From assembly GCA_963709155.1 (NCBI GenBank), contig CAVPVD010000001.1, positions 1-64,000 on the forward strand: a stretch of 64,000 nt of DNA. Reading direction: 5' to 3'. The notes under the pieces are model-generated. The model was not told the DNA's origin. It saw only the letters and a list, made by a program, of their open reading frames with translations, and made no database searches. This document shows positions 18,648 to 27,984 of the stretch, one piece after another (position 1 is the stretch's first letter; every line of letters begins with the position of its first letter). The translations under genes were made by a program, and so were the position numbers. The stretch is from Bog-159 sp963709155. GTDB taxonomy: Bacteria; Acidobacteriota; Terriglobia; Bryobacterales; Bryobacteraceae.

Positions 18648-19133
18648 ATGAACGAAATTTCGGATTTGCTGGAGCGCTTCCGCCGCGGCCCAGAACTGCT
18701 GGCCATGGTCTTGACCGGCGTGTTCGGCGAGGAGGAGGATTTCATTCCGGAGCCGGGCAAATGGAGCATCCGGCAGATTATCGCCCATCTGGCCGACTCC
18801 GAAATGGTCTGCGCGCACCGCATGCGCCAAATCGTCGCCGAAGACGGCCCTACCTTGATCGCCTTCGACCAGGAAGCCTGGACCCGCAACCTGGACTACG
18901 CGCGCCGCAAGCCCAAACAATCGCTCGAAAGCTTCCGCCGCATGCGCGCCGAGAATTACGATTTGCTGAAGGAACTGCCCGAGGCGGCCTACGCGCGCAT
19001 CGGAAATCATAGCGAACGCGGGGCCATCACGCTGCGCTTCCAGTTGGAGTTGCTCGCCGAACACGCCGAGAGCCACGCGCGCCAGATGCAGGCCATTCGC
19101 GAGGCATACAAGAAGGTGAAAGGAAAGAAATGA
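18648..19133 (+). CDS. DinB-family protein
   Basis: A 161-residue four-helix-bundle protein of the DinB/YfiT superfamily. The metal-binding histidines are visible: His47 in IIAHLADSE and His141/His145 in LLAEHAESHARQM. Members are metal-dependent thiol transferases or related enzymes; the substrate here cannot be told. GAGAGGGG lies just upstream of the ATG. The stop codon overlaps the start of the M28 peptidase gene by ATGA, so the two are translationally coupled. Confidence 0.85.
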   Translation: MNEISDLLERFRRGPELLAMVLTGVFGEEEDFIPEPGKWSIRQIIAHLADSEMVCAHRMRQIVAEDGPTLIAFDQEAWTRNLDYARRKPKQSLESFRRMRAENYDLLKELPEAAYARIGNHSERGAITLRFQLELLAEHAESHARQMQAIREAYKKVKGKK

Positions 19134-20722
19134 TGCGCCGCTCTCTACTGGCCGGGCCGCCGTTGGCCGCCGTTCTGTTAGCGGCCGCCGCCCCGGTGGG
19201 CGTGCAGGATGGCCACCGTTGGTGGAGCTATGTCCAGTATCTGGCGGACGACAAACTCGAAGGCCGCAATACCGGTAGCGCCGGGCATCGCAAAGCCGCC
19301 GCGTACGTGGCGGGCGAATTCGAACGCGCCGGTTTGAAACCGGCCGGCACGGATGGCTACATCCAGCCGGTTCGCTTCCATACCCGCCTGCTCAAGGAAA
19401 AGGAATCCAGCCTGGCGCTGGTGCGCAACGGCGAGTCCGAAGAACTGGTGCTCGGCGAGGATGCCATCATCGGCACGCGCATCGATCCCGCGCCGGTCGT
19501 GGACGCCGACGTGGTGTTTGCGGGCTATGCGCTCACCGTGCCCGAGATGCAATACGACGATCTGTCCGGGCTCGACCTACGCGGCAAGCTGGTGCTGTAC
19601 ATCGCCGGCGGCCCCGCGAACATCCCCGGGCCGCTGCGCTCGCACTACCAGTCAGCCGATGAGCGTGGCAGGTTTTTGGAGCGCGCCGGCGCCATCGGAA
19701 CCATTTCCATCCCCAACCCGGATCACATGGATTTGCCCTGGCAGCGGATTGCGCTCAGCAGCCGGCAGGCCTCCATGAGCCTCGCCGATCCGGCGCTCGA
19801 TCCCCAGCACGGCTTGAAATTCTCCGCCGCCATCAACCCGGCCCAAGCCGGTAAATGGTTCGCGGGTTCCGGCCATTCCTTCGACGATCTGGTGGCCCTG
19901 GCGGATGCCGGAAAGCCTCTGCCGCGATTCCCGTTGCACGCTTCCATTCGCGCCCGCGTCGCCGTGGAGCGCGGCGAAGTGGAATCCCAGAACGTCGTCG
20001 GCATTCTGCCCGGCTCGGATCCCGTGCTAAAGGACCAATTCGTCGTGCTCTCCGCGCACCTCGATCACTTGGGCATCGGCGAGCCGATCAATGGCGACCG
20101 CATTTACAACGGCGCCATGGACAATGCTTCCGGCGTGGCCACCCTGCTGGATATCGCCGAGTCGCTGAATGAATCCAGGCCGAAACTGCGCCGCTCGCTG
20201 CTCTTCGTGGCTGTCACGGGTGAAGAGAAAGGGCTTCTCGGATCCAGATATTTCGCCGCGCATCCCACCGTGAAGCCCGGCAGCATGGTGGCCGATCTGA
20301 ACGTGGATATGTTTCTGCCCCTGTTCCCGCTGCACAGCGTCACGGTCTACGGGCTGAATGAATCCGATCTGGGTGAGGAGATCCGCGCCGTGGCCAGAGT
20401 TCACGGCGTGCGCATTCAGGACGACCTGGAGCCGGACCGCAACATTTTCATCCGCAGCGACCAGTACAGCTTCATCCGCCGTGGGATTCCCGCTTTGGCC
20501 ATGAAGGTCGGCTACGAAAAAGGATCGCCCGAGGAGAAGATTGCCAAGACCTGGCTCAAGGAACGCTATCACGCGCCGGCCGACGACCTGAAGCAGCCCG
20601 TCGACCTGGAGTGCGCCGCGCGCTTCGACGACCTGCTGCGGGCGCTGGCTGAAGCCGTGGCCGACCGCCCCGAGCGTCCGCACTGGAACCCCAACAGCTT
20701 TTTTAAGCGTTTCGCGGAGTAA
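19130..20722 (+). CDS. secreted M28-family zinc peptidase with PA domain
   Basis: The protein has 530 residues with an N-terminal signal peptide (LLAGPPLAAVLLAAAAPVG). A PA-type insert lies at about residues 115-225, and the M28 catalytic domain follows. Zinc ligands and catalytic residues are visible: SAHLDHLG near 305, NGAMDNASG near 328, TGEEKGLLGS near 365 (Glu-Glu), NVDMF near 390 and YHAPADD near 481. It is probably a periplasmic or extracellular aminopeptidase. The start overlaps the DinB stop (ATGA at 19130); a second in-frame ATG at 19133 is equally possible. A palindromic element follows the stop. Confidence 0.92.
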   Translation: MMRRSLLAGPPLAAVLLAAAAPVGVQDGHRWWSYVQYLADDKLEGRNTGSAGHRKAAAYVAGEFERAGLKPAGTDGYIQPVRFHTRLLKEKESSLALVRNGESEELVLGEDAIIGTRIDPAPVVDADVVFAGYALTVPEMQYDDLSGLDLRGKLVLYIAGGPANIPGPLRSHYQSADERGRFLERAGAIGTISIPNPDHMDLPWQRIALSSRQASMSLADPALDPQHGLKFSAAINPAQAGKWFAGSGHSFDDLVALADAGKPLPRFPLHASIRARVAVERGEVESQNVVGILPGSDPVLKDQFVVLSAHLDHLGIGEPINGDRIYNGAMDNASGVATLLDIAESLNESRPKLRRSLLFVAVTGEEKGLLGSRYFAAHPTVKPGSMVADLNVDMFLPLFPLHSVTVYGLNESDLGEEIRAVARVHGVRIQDDLEPDRNIFIRSDQYSFIRRGIPALAMKVGYEKGSPEEKIAKTWLKERYHAPADDLKQPVDLECAARFDDLLRALAEAVADRPERPHWNPNSFFKRFAE

Positions 20723-20734
20723 GGCAGGCCGCAG

Positions 20735-20783
20735 CCCGTGGCGCACGCTTCAGCGTGCCGGCGGGACTTTTAAGTCCCGCTCC
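20735..20783. repeat. palindromic element type A, copy 1
   Basis: Two adjacent hairpins are visible: GTGGCGCACGC.TCAGCGTGC and GCGGGACTT..AAGTCCCGC. The same modules occur at 29068-29160. This copy lies between the convergent M28 peptidase and zinc-peptidase genes. Its second hairpin supplies the TAA stop of the minus-strand gene (20770-20772). It may act as a bidirectional terminator. Confidence 0.7.
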
Positions 20784-21708
20784 TCGCGCCCGTCCCGCGC
20801 ATAATCGCCTCCCGGGCACTGGCCAGCGGCGCATGATCATCAAACGTCACGCTGCCGTCCTCCCGCGCAACCCCCAATTGTTTCCACAAATCGGGCAAGT
20901 CCACCATCATGGGTTGCCCGCCCATCTTCCGGTAGAGTTCCATCAAAGTCTTGCCATCCGTCGCTTTGTCGCCGGTCTCGAGCGCCCGCTCCAGCGGCCA
21001 GTCCACGGTGATGTTGCCCCCCGCTCGATTGATGGCCCGCAGCGCATCCTCCAGACCCTTGGCGTTAGCCGTATTCTTCCGGATTCCGATATCCGCCAGC
21101 AGGCAGAATAGCGCGCCGCCCCAATACGTCCGGCCCCACGTGTGCGTGTTGTCCAAGCCGCGATCGCCTTCCTCGGGTAAGCCCTGGTGCATGTCCCGAA
21201 GCATGTCGCTCCACACCTGCGCGGCGGTCAGGTTGCCAATCTGAACCCGCGCGATGGGCTCCACGTACGTGGCCGATCCTTCTTCGATCCAGTGGTGGCG
21301 GCGCGGCACGGAGGGAAACGCGAAGTGCACCATCTCGTGCGTCATCATCCAGTCGCTATGCAGATCCGCTGCGGTCGTATGGCGGCCCACCGTGATGCGG
21401 CACAGCACGCCGTCGTCTCCGAAACTGGTGCCGTGCGAAACGCCCTGTCCGCCGCCCGCGAAAATCCGCACGCGCGCGCGGGGCACGGGGAAGCGCCCGT
21501 AATATGCGCTCACCGCGCGGGCCGCTGTCCGCACCCATTCGAGCAGCGCGGTCCGCGGTAAATCGAAGCCGTCCGATTCGAACGAAACCTCGATTTCGCC
21601 GCCGCCTTCCTTCAGTTTCGTGGGACCCTCCGCCGCCCGCGCCATGCCCGCCAGCGCCGGCCCTGAAATGGCGCCCAGCATATCCCTTAGCGCCGCTCGC
21701 CGGCTCAT
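20770..21708 (-). CDS. secreted gluzincin-type zinc metallopeptidase
   Basis: A 312-residue protein with a twin-arginine-like leader (SRRAALRDMLGAISGPALAGM). The zinc motif HEMVH (about residues 124-128) is followed 15-20 residues later by WIEEGSATYVE, giving the HExxH...E arrangement of gluzincins. GGAGA lies 9 bases before the ATG at 21708; longer frames upstream are less convincing. The last residues RSGT and the stop codon are encoded by the palindromic element, so the original C-terminus may have been replaced. Substrate is unknown. Confidence 0.75.
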   Translation of the reverse strand: MSRRAALRDMLGAISGPALAGMARAAEGPTKLKEGGGEIEVSFESDGFDLPRTALLEWVRTAARAVSAYYGRFPVPRARVRIFAGGGQGVSHGTSFGDDGVLCRITVGRHTTAADLHSDWMMTHEMVHFAFPSVPRRHHWIEEGSATYVEPIARVQIGNLTAAQVWSDMLRDMHQGLPEEGDRGLDNTHTWGRTYWGGALFCLLADIGIRKNTANAKGLEDALRAINRAGGNITVDWPLERALETGDKATDGKTLMELYRKMGGQPMMVDLPDLWKQLGVAREDGSVTFDDHAPLASAREAIMRGTGARSGT

Positions 21709-21883
21709 TCGCGTCATTCTCCGATTGAACCATTTTCCTGCCGCGAATGCGCCACGCAACGGATTCCGCGCCCGTGACGCCGATCTCCGCAATCTCCTTC
21801 GCCCGGATCGGACTCACGCGCAAATCCGCGTCCTCCACTCATGTCACGTCGATCGTTGTATTCTGCCCCCGCGGCCCACACGC

Positions 21884-22571
21884 CTACCGGACACCTACAT
21901 CCAGAAACGCCACCCAATACTGGCGCGATTGAAGCGCGAAGCCGATTAGGATCAACCCCACGCCAAAGACGCCCATTCGTCTTGCGGGCACATGATCGGC
22001 CTCCCATTCGACGAACGGTACAAAGGAGCCGGCAATCACCGTCACCACGCCGATAGTGGCTCCCGTTCTCAGGCCGGCCGCGATGGCGTGTTCGGGCTGG
22101 CCCGCCACCAGGCTGCTCTAGATAGCCTGCGACCGCATAGCCGGCTGTGCGATTCAGCCCGCTAGAACTTGAGTTCGAGTAAGCCTGCCCGGCCGTGCTG
22201 AGCATCCCGAATGTAATCCCAAAGGGGACGCCAAACAGATAGGAAGCGCCCACGGCAAAGCCGCATCGGCGAATGCCGCTCATGGCCGTGTCCCTCCAGA
22301 ATCCCCAATCCGTGGCGTGTCGCGACGCCCGCGAAAATTCCCACGCTAGCGAGATGCCATGCGCGATACCACTCGCCAGCCCGAATACAGGCCCCAGAGC
22401 CAGGCCATAGCCCGATCCGAATAGGACGCCGTAGGTGACCGCGCGGGTCAGGACCCTCAGCGGTCCGTGTTCGCCGCCGAGCAGATCGTAGGCCAGATAC
22501 AGGGCGCCCAGCATGTCGAGCGCGCCGCCCACTATGCTGGTCAGCGCCAGAGTGTGCCTATCGATGGTCAT
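21884..22571 (-). pseudogene. integral membrane protein with a frameshift
   Basis: From 22571 the frame encodes a multi-helix membrane protein (ALTSIVGGALDMLGALYLAYDLLGG, then several Gly-rich helices). Near 22117-22122 the frame is lost. The next frame continues with AAGLRTGATIGVVTVIAG, FVPFVEWEADHVPARRMGVFGVGLILIGFALQ and a stop at 21884. Joined, the product is about 230 residues with five or six helices. A single-base change at the TATCTAGAGC region would restore it, so decay and sequencing error are both possible. Family not recognised. Confidence 0.6.
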
Positions 22572-22581
22572 GCGAATGCCG

Positions 22582-23560
22582 TTATGCCAGCATCACCAAT
22601 TGTCCATTGTCCACCACCAGGAACGAATCGGGGCCGCTCTCCCTGAGCATCCGCCGCGGTGTATCGAGGCTCTCATCGGTTAGGTGGAATGTGCCGTGAT
22701 GGATCGCGATGCTGGTCTGAGCGCCCAGGATATGGTGGGCTCGCGCAGCGTCGTCCGGAGCCATATGCACCGGCGACATGAACCAGCGGGGCGCGTATGC
22801 CCCGATCGGCAGCAACGCCGCGCGCGGCGCGCCAAACCGAGCCCGGATGCGCGCGAAATGATCGCTGAAAGCCGTGTCTACGGCGAAATAAACCAGCCGG
22901 CCGGCCGCTTCAATCACGTAGCCGCACCACAGACTCCGATTGCGATCGAGTATTCCGCGTGCCGAGAAATGCAGCGCCGGCACACTGTGAATGGTGGCGG
23001 CGCCCAGCGGCAGCAATTCGCCCCAATCCAACTCGGAGACGGGGCCGATGCGCTGGGATCGCAACAACCGCGCCACCCCGGCGGGAACAACGAATCGGGA
23101 ATGACCACGCGCCGCCAGAAGGCGCAGGGTGGCGAGATCCAGATGATCGTAGTGATTGTGGCGGAGGAGCACGGTATCGATGCGGGGAAGGTCCTCCAGC
23201 CGCACGCCCGGGAGCCGGCACCGGCGCGGACCAATCCAGGTAAACGGACTTGCCCGCCTCGACCAGACCGGGTCGGTCAGGATATTTGAGCCGCGTTGCT
23301 GAATCAGGACCGTGGCATGGTTGATCAGCGTGATGCGAAGTTCATCGCCGTCCACGCCTAAAGGCGGTATGGTCTACTCGACGTCCGCCACGAAACTGGG
23401 GGATGGCTCGGGCCGGCCGGCGAGCTTCCATCGCAGGAGACCCGAAAAACCGCGCACCTGCGGCGCGTCCGGATTAAAAAAAACGCTTCCCGTCAAAGTG
23501 CTTCGGAAACGGCGGTGCGCCGCCGGCAAGCGGCGAATCGGTTTTGGCGTCTTTCACCGA
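22582..23560 (-). pseudogene. metallo-beta-lactamase-fold hydrolase (NAPE-PLD type) with damaged N-terminus
   Basis: The frame from a GTG at 23355 encodes 257 residues with the MBL-fold signature RHNHYDHLDL, AVDTAFSDHF, and downstream MSPVHM and IAIHHGTFHL. This matches the NAPE-hydrolysing phospholipase D/UlaG-like branch. Upstream, the family's N-terminal segment is still readable (KHFDGKRFF, NPDAPQVRGFSGLLRWKL, GRPEPSPSFVADVE). It is interrupted by an in-frame TAG at 23374-23376 and by a frameshift in a run of eight T (minus strand) near 23476-23483. Translation from 23355 may still give a shortened enzyme. Confidence 0.75.
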
Positions 23561-23768
23561 GTTCCCAGAGTACCGTATCCGGATTCATCGGCAGAGCGTC
23601 CTGAAAACGGGATGCCGCTGGGTTACGGATGCGGCGTCGGGTACGACTGCGTGGCCATTAGTGATAGCATGCTCCCTGCGAAGCTCGAATGTTCGCGCAC
23701 CGGGCCCAACTTTTTGCCCGGGGCAGGGTTTATTGAGCGTGATATTTCGGGTGAAAGAGGAATTGATC

Positions 23769-24986
23769 ATGTGGATTCGGAAGTTCCGTACTCGGGCGGA
23801 GGGGGCCAGGGTCTTGGCCGGACTGTCAGCTTGGAGCCTGGTGCTCGTGTGCTGTGGTGGAGTCTGTCTCATTGAGGCCGCGCCGCAGAGTACCACGCCG
23901 CTTTGCCGGCCGGTGGTCGGCAACCTGAAAACGGTGGTAACGGCGGCGCAACGGAAGGCGGCGGGCAGTGCGGCGATACCGCCAATCACCGATCGTCAGT
24001 TTGGCTTCGCTTGGCCGGACTCGGAATTCGGAGTCTTTCGGACGGATGCGGGTTACACTTTTTTTTCGAGCGACGGCGCGCATCACAACGAAAACAATAA
24101 ATACGGTTCGGTGACGCGCACGTTAGGTACCCTGGATAATCCAGTGGGCACGGCGCCCCCAATTGATGTGATCGTTCATCCCAACCCGGATCCGGCGGTG
24201 AATCCGAATTACGCAGCTTATACCTATATGGGTAGCGGGAGAATCTACCGCGTTCTCGACGGCAAACCCGGAGCTGGAAGCCTACTGGACGTGTATCACG
24301 CGGAGATCGACACGGAGACCAGTTTCTACTCCTTGCTCGGGTTGGCAATATCGAAGGACGACGGCCTGCATTGGACAGACTTGGGCGAAATCGTTCGACC
24401 GAACCAACCTTACGAAGCCGACCTTGCGGGTTTCGATATAGGGTCACCACGGCTGGTTGACTCTCCCGACGGGCAGTATTTCTATGTGTACTTTCCGGAT
24501 TGGATCGCAAACGGAACGCCCCAGCCAACTACCGCGACGGTCGTCTCGGTAGCGCGCGCGCCGATTGCATCCGTGCTGGAGGCGGCCGCGGGCGAACGTC
24601 CGCATGCGGCGGCGTTTCAGAAGTACTACGAAGGGGCCTGGAGCCAGCCTGGGATCGGCGGATTGTCAACCGATCTGAATCCCAACGCGGGTTATGCGGG
24701 TTCGGCGAACGTGGCTTACGACAGCGCGTTCGGCCGCTACGTGATGGTCACCGACGATACGCAGCACATCGCCTATGCGGAATCGGAGAATGGTTTGGCT
24801 TGGACGCTTCCGGTTCTCTTGACGCAAGATGAGAATAGCCAGGCGAGCTTCAATTATGCGGTGCCCATCGGAACGGGCTACGACCCAAACATCCTGGGGG
24901 AGCAGTTCTATGTTTTTTTCACCTACGGCGCGCCGCAAGGGTGGCCGGGGAATACGGTGCGGCGTTTCACGGTGACATGCCATTAA
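23769..24986 (+). CDS. secreted protein, probable beta-propeller (glycosidase-like fold)
   Basis: A 405-residue protein with GAGG about 9 bases before the ATG at 23769. A long N-terminal signal segment (ARVLAGLSAWSLVLVCCGGVCLIEA) is followed by a mature part rich in short beta motifs. LGLAISKDDGLHWTDLG, GSPRLVDSPDGQYFYVYF and IAYAESENGLAWT resemble blades of five-bladed propellers such as GH43/GH32-like or sialidase folds. I see no certain catalytic acid set, so enzymatic activity is not claimed. It is the only plus-strand gene between a damaged hydrolase and ybaK. Confidence 0.7.
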   Translation: MWIRKFRTRAEGARVLAGLSAWSLVLVCCGGVCLIEAAPQSTTPLCRPVVGNLKTVVTAAQRKAAGSAAIPPITDRQFGFAWPDSEFGVFRTDAGYTFFSSDGAHHNENNKYGSVTRTLGTLDNPVGTAPPIDVIVHPNPDPAVNPNYAAYTYMGSGRIYRVLDGKPGAGSLLDVYHAEIDTETSFYSLLGLAISKDDGLHWTDLGEIVRPNQPYEADLAGFDIGSPRLVDSPDGQYFYVYFPDWIANGTPQPTTATVVSVARAPIASVLEAAAGERPHAAAFQKYYEGAWSQPGIGGLSTDLNPNAGYAGSANVAYDSAFGRYVMVTDDTQHIAYAESENGLAWTLPVLLTQDENSQASFNYAVPIGTGYDPNILGEQFYVFFTYGAPQGWPGNTVRRFTVTCH

Positions 24987-25116
24987 CTGCTCCCAAAGCG
25001 TGGTTGGCCATGAATGTCGCTTTCTCGCGGAATCCATTGGTTCACTCCTGGGGCCGGAAGCCTCCGCGCGCCTGCGCAATGGCAGCCCGGCCGGCCCGGT
25101 GCGCTACGCTCAAAAC

Positions 25117-25596
25117 ATGAAGACCAACGCAGTCCGCCTGCTGGATACCCTTGGCGTTCGGTACGATTTGCGCGAGTATGACGTTGACCCGGAAGTCCTC
25201 GACGCCGAGAGCGTGGCCCGCAAGATCGGCATGCGTCCGGAACAGGTATTCAAAACCCTCGTGGCGCGCGGCGACCGCCACGGCGTCTGCTTTGCCGTAG
25301 TTGCCGCGAACACGGAATTGGACGAAAAAGCCCTCGCACGGCTCACCGGCGATCGCAAGACGGAGCTGGTGCCGCTCAAAGAAGTGCAGCCGCTCACCGG
25401 ATATATTCGCGGAGGCGTGACCGCACTGGCCTGCAAGCGGCAATATCCCGTTTTCGTCAACGAGACCGCGGAGCTTTTCGATGTGATTTCGGTGTCGGCG
25501 GGCGTGCGCGGGATGCAGATCCTGCTGGGGCCAGCGGACTATCTCGCCGCCGTACATGGAATCGTGGGAGCCATCGGCCGGAGCAAGTGCGCGTGA
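25117..25596 (+). CDS. ybaK: Cys-tRNA(Pro)/Cys-tRNA(Cys) deacylase, YbaK/EbsC family
   Basis: A 159-residue protein of the YbaK/ProX editing family, which hydrolyses Cys-tRNA(Pro) in trans to prolyl-tRNA synthetase. It has the family landmarks: KTNAVRLLDTLGV at the start, EQVFKTLVARGD, the Lys-containing strand, then ALACKRQYPVFVNE and GLRGMQI-like VRGMQILLGP. The ATG at 25117 gives the normal N-terminus. Its end overlaps the following deformylase frame by up to 10 bases, suggesting coexpression of two translation-linked genes. Confidence 0.92.
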   Translation: MKTNAVRLLDTLGVRYDLREYDVDPEVLDAESVARKIGMRPEQVFKTLVARGDRHGVCFAVVAANTELDEKALARLTGDRKTELVPLKEVQPLTGYIRGGVTALACKRQYPVFVNETAELFDVISVSAGVRGMQILLGPADYLAAVHGIVGAIGRSKCA

Positions 25597-26120
25597 TATG
25601 TTCATACGTGATGCCTTCCCGCCGCATTTTGCAGCTCGGAGAGCCCTTGTTGCGCAACGTTTCGGCGCCCGTCTCTTCGGCTGCCGCCGCCGCCCCCATC
25701 TTCGATGACCTGCGCGCTACGCTCGACGACTTCCGCGCCACGCACGGCTTCGGCCGCGGCATCAGCGCCGTCCAGATCGGCCAACCGCTGCGTCTGATTT
25801 ATATCGAATTTGGCGGCGTCCAGTACGCTATCCGCAATCCTGTCTATGAATTGCAAAGCGAAGCCAAATTCCGTTTATGGGACGATTGCTTCTCTTTCCC
25901 GGGCTTGCTGGTCTATCTGGAACGCAGCCTCAATGTACGCGTGCGCTACCAGGACGAGGAAGGGAACAGCCGCCTGCTGGATGCCTCGGGCGCGCTGTCC
26001 GAGTTGCTCCAACACGAAATCGACCACCTGGATGGAATCCTCGCCGTGGACCGCGCGCTCGACCGCAACAGCCTGTGCACGCGCGAGGAATATGTCCGTA
26101 GCGTCGGGGCGGCCCGATGA
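25587..26120 (+). CDS. def: peptide deformylase, divergent
   Basis: A 177-residue protein with all three deformylase motifs in altered form. GRGISAVQ replaces GxGxAAxQ, DDCFSFPG replaces EGCLSxPG with the metal-binding Cys kept, and the helix QHEIDHLDG carries the two metal-binding His and the catalytic Glu. The active-site set is complete, so removal of N-terminal formyl groups is plausible. The GTG start at 25587 overlaps ybaK; an ATG at 25611 (MPSRRILQ) is the alternative. Its stop overlaps the next gene by ATGA. Confidence 0.85.
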   Translation: MRVICSYVMPSRRILQLGEPLLRNVSAPVSSAAAAAPIFDDLRATLDDFRATHGFGRGISAVQIGQPLRLIYIEFGGVQYAIRNPVYELQSEAKFRLWDDCFSFPGLLVYLERSLNVRVRYQDEEGNSRLLDASGALSELLQHEIDHLDGILAVDRALDRNSLCTREEYVRSVGAAR

Positions 26121-27565
26121 ATCGCTGGTCTACCCGCATTGTCCTGGCGCTGGTGCTGCTCGTGGCGGCAGTGCTGGAGATTTACGCCCAGACGCGGGCA
26201 TTCGCCTGGGACGAAGGCTTCCACCTGGTCACCGCGCAGAATATCAATCGCGGCAAGCGGCCTTATCTGGACTTCTGTTTCCCCCAGACGCCGCTGAACG
26301 CTTACTGGAACGCTGGCTGGATGCGCGTGTTCGGCGATTCGTGGCACACCGCGCACGGCGTTGCCGCCGCTATGACCACATCCGCCGTGCTCCTGGTGGG
26401 CATCTACGTTTTGTGGCGTTTTCCGGTGCCGCGCTGGCGTCTGGGGGCGGCGCTGACCGCGGTCTGCTGCTTCGGGATGAACCTAGCCGTGGTCGAATAC
26501 GGCACCATCGGCCAAGCCTACGGGTTATGCCTGTTCCTGATCGTGGCCGCCTTTTTGTTCACTATTGCGGCGGTGGATCGCGAGCGGCCGTGGCTCGCCG
26601 GAGCGGCTGGCCTGGCGGCATCCGCGGCCGCCAACTGTTCGCTCTTAACGGCTCCCGTCGCGCCGGTACTGCTCGTCTGGATGTTGATCTGCAACAGGGC
26701 AGGGAACCGCTGGGCGAAACTCGCAACTTTCGCCGGCGGTGGTGCGTTGGCCTGCGTTCCCCTGGCATGGCTGTTCGTCCAGGGCCCTAAGCAGACGATC
26801 TTTAACGTGCTGCACTACAACCTGCTCTACCGCCAGCGGGAATGGGAAGGTGCGGTAGCCCATAATTTCGGCGAATGGTCCGCCTGGCTGGATTCCCCGC
26901 CGGCGTTGCTGCTTGGGCTGCTGGCGCTGGCGGGATTGCTCTTCATCCGCAAGCGCAGCGGCTGGGAACGTGTCCCGCGCCGGGAGTTCTACTTGTGCGC
27001 ATGGCTCACCGTGGCGCTGATGCTTCATATTTCGACAGCCACGCCTACCTTCCGCCGGTATTATCTGCTCGCGGTGCCCTTTCTGGCCATCCTGGCGTGC
27101 GCCGGGATATACGATATCGGATCGCGCCTGGGCTCGCCCGATCGTCCGTTGTGGCCCGTCTTGATTGTGTGTCTGATTACCAGTTCGTGCCTGGCAAAAC
27201 GGCTGATCGAGAGTTGGGACGATTTCACCTGGCAAACGGTGGAGAAGGTGGCCGCGAAGGTGAAGGAGGTCACGCCGCCGCACGCCGTTTTGTTAGCCGA
27301 TGAACCGACTTATTTCATCCTCCGCCGCGTTCCGCCGTCCGGACTGGAACTGGCCGATTCCCACAAGCTGGATTTCCCGCCGGCTGTCGCGCGGGAGTTT
27401 CACGTGATGCCGGAGAAGGAACTCGATCGAGAGATCAAGGCGGGCGTCTTCGACACGATCGAGATAGGCGACGACGATAAACGTATCGACATCCTGGGAA
27501 TGCGGAAGATGTACGCGCATTCGGCCGAAGTGGAAGATACCGATATTTTCTGGGCCCGGCGCTGA
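26117..27565 (+). CDS. GT-C fold membrane glycosyltransferase (family 39/ArnT-like)
   Basis: A 482-residue integral membrane protein. After the first helix comes the typical acidic first periplasmic loop (AFAWDEGFHLVTAQNI), with the Asp-Glu pair used by lipid-linked sugar transferases of the PMT/ArnT type. Eight or more further helices follow, and there is a soluble C-terminal part of about 100 residues. It probably moves a sugar from a polyprenyl-phosphate donor to an envelope acceptor; donor and acceptor are unknown. The start ATG overlaps the deformylase stop (26117-26120), the last link of a ybaK-def-GT chain. Confidence 0.8.
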   Translation: MNRWSTRIVLALVLLVAAVLEIYAQTRAFAWDEGFHLVTAQNINRGKRPYLDFCFPQTPLNAYWNAGWMRVFGDSWHTAHGVAAAMTTSAVLLVGIYVLWRFPVPRWRLGAALTAVCCFGMNLAVVEYGTIGQAYGLCLFLIVAAFLFTIAAVDRERPWLAGAAGLAASAAANCSLLTAPVAPVLLVWMLICNRAGNRWAKLATFAGGGALACVPLAWLFVQGPKQTIFNVLHYNLLYRQREWEGAVAHNFGEWSAWLDSPPALLLGLLALAGLLFIRKRSGWERVPRREFYLCAWLTVALMLHISTATPTFRRYYLLAVPFLAILACAGIYDIGSRLGSPDRPLWPVLIVCLITSSCLAKRLIESWDDFTWQTVEKVAAKVKEVTPPHAVLLADEPTYFILRRVPPSGLELADSHKLDFPPAVAREFHVMPEKELDREIKAGVFDTIEIGDDDKRIDILGMRKMYAHSAEVEDTDIFWARR

Positions 27566-27597
27566 AACCGCGGCCCCATGCCATCACCAGTGCTACT

Positions 27598-27960
27598 ATG
27601 CTTCTCATGCGATGGCTTCCGTTTCTGATCGGCGGTTTGCTCTTTGCCCAGCACTCCTCGCCGCCGCCCGGCATGCAATGCCCGCAGCGCACGCTGGTCC
27701 TGTTTGAGCCCGGCCCGAATTGGGAGAAAGCCGGGCAATTCGCGCCGAGACACCTGGCCTTCGTCTTACAGCAGCTCAAGGCCGGCAGAATTCTGTCGGC
27801 CGGCCCTCTGGAGGGCACGCCGCCGGGCGCCGCCATGTTGCTGGCATCCGGCGACTGGAGCCAGGTGGACGCCCTCTTGAACGAAGAACCCTTCACCCGC
27901 GAAGGGGTGTTAAAGATTGCCCGGCACGACGTCTGGAACGCTTGCGAAGCCGCCAAGTAG
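27598..27960 (+). CDS. secreted YciI-like protein
   Basis: A 120-residue protein with a clear signal peptide (MRWLPFLIGGLLFAQHSS). The mature domain has the YciI/dimeric alpha-beta barrel pattern: RHLAFVLQQLKAGRILSAGP, then AAMLLASGDWSQVDALLNEEPF and LKIARHDVW. YciI-like proteins are normally cytoplasmic, so an exported version is unusual. It sits 24 bases before a TAT-dependent aldo/keto reductase gene, which suggests a shared envelope role. Function is not established. Confidence 0.7.
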   Translation: MLLMRWLPFLIGGLLFAQHSSPPPGMQCPQRTLVLFEPGPNWEKAGQFAPRHLAFVLQQLKAGRILSAGPLEGTPPGAAMLLASGDWSQVDALLNEEPFTREGVLKIARHDVWNACEAAK

Positions 27961-27984
27961 ACTTTGTTGGAAGGATGAAACGAC

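Noticed and set aside
21714..21883. C-terminal extension of the membrane-protein frame
   Set aside because: After the frameshift near 22120 this frame encodes Arg/Gly-rich sequence unlike a membrane protein; the real continuation is in the other frame and stops at 21884.
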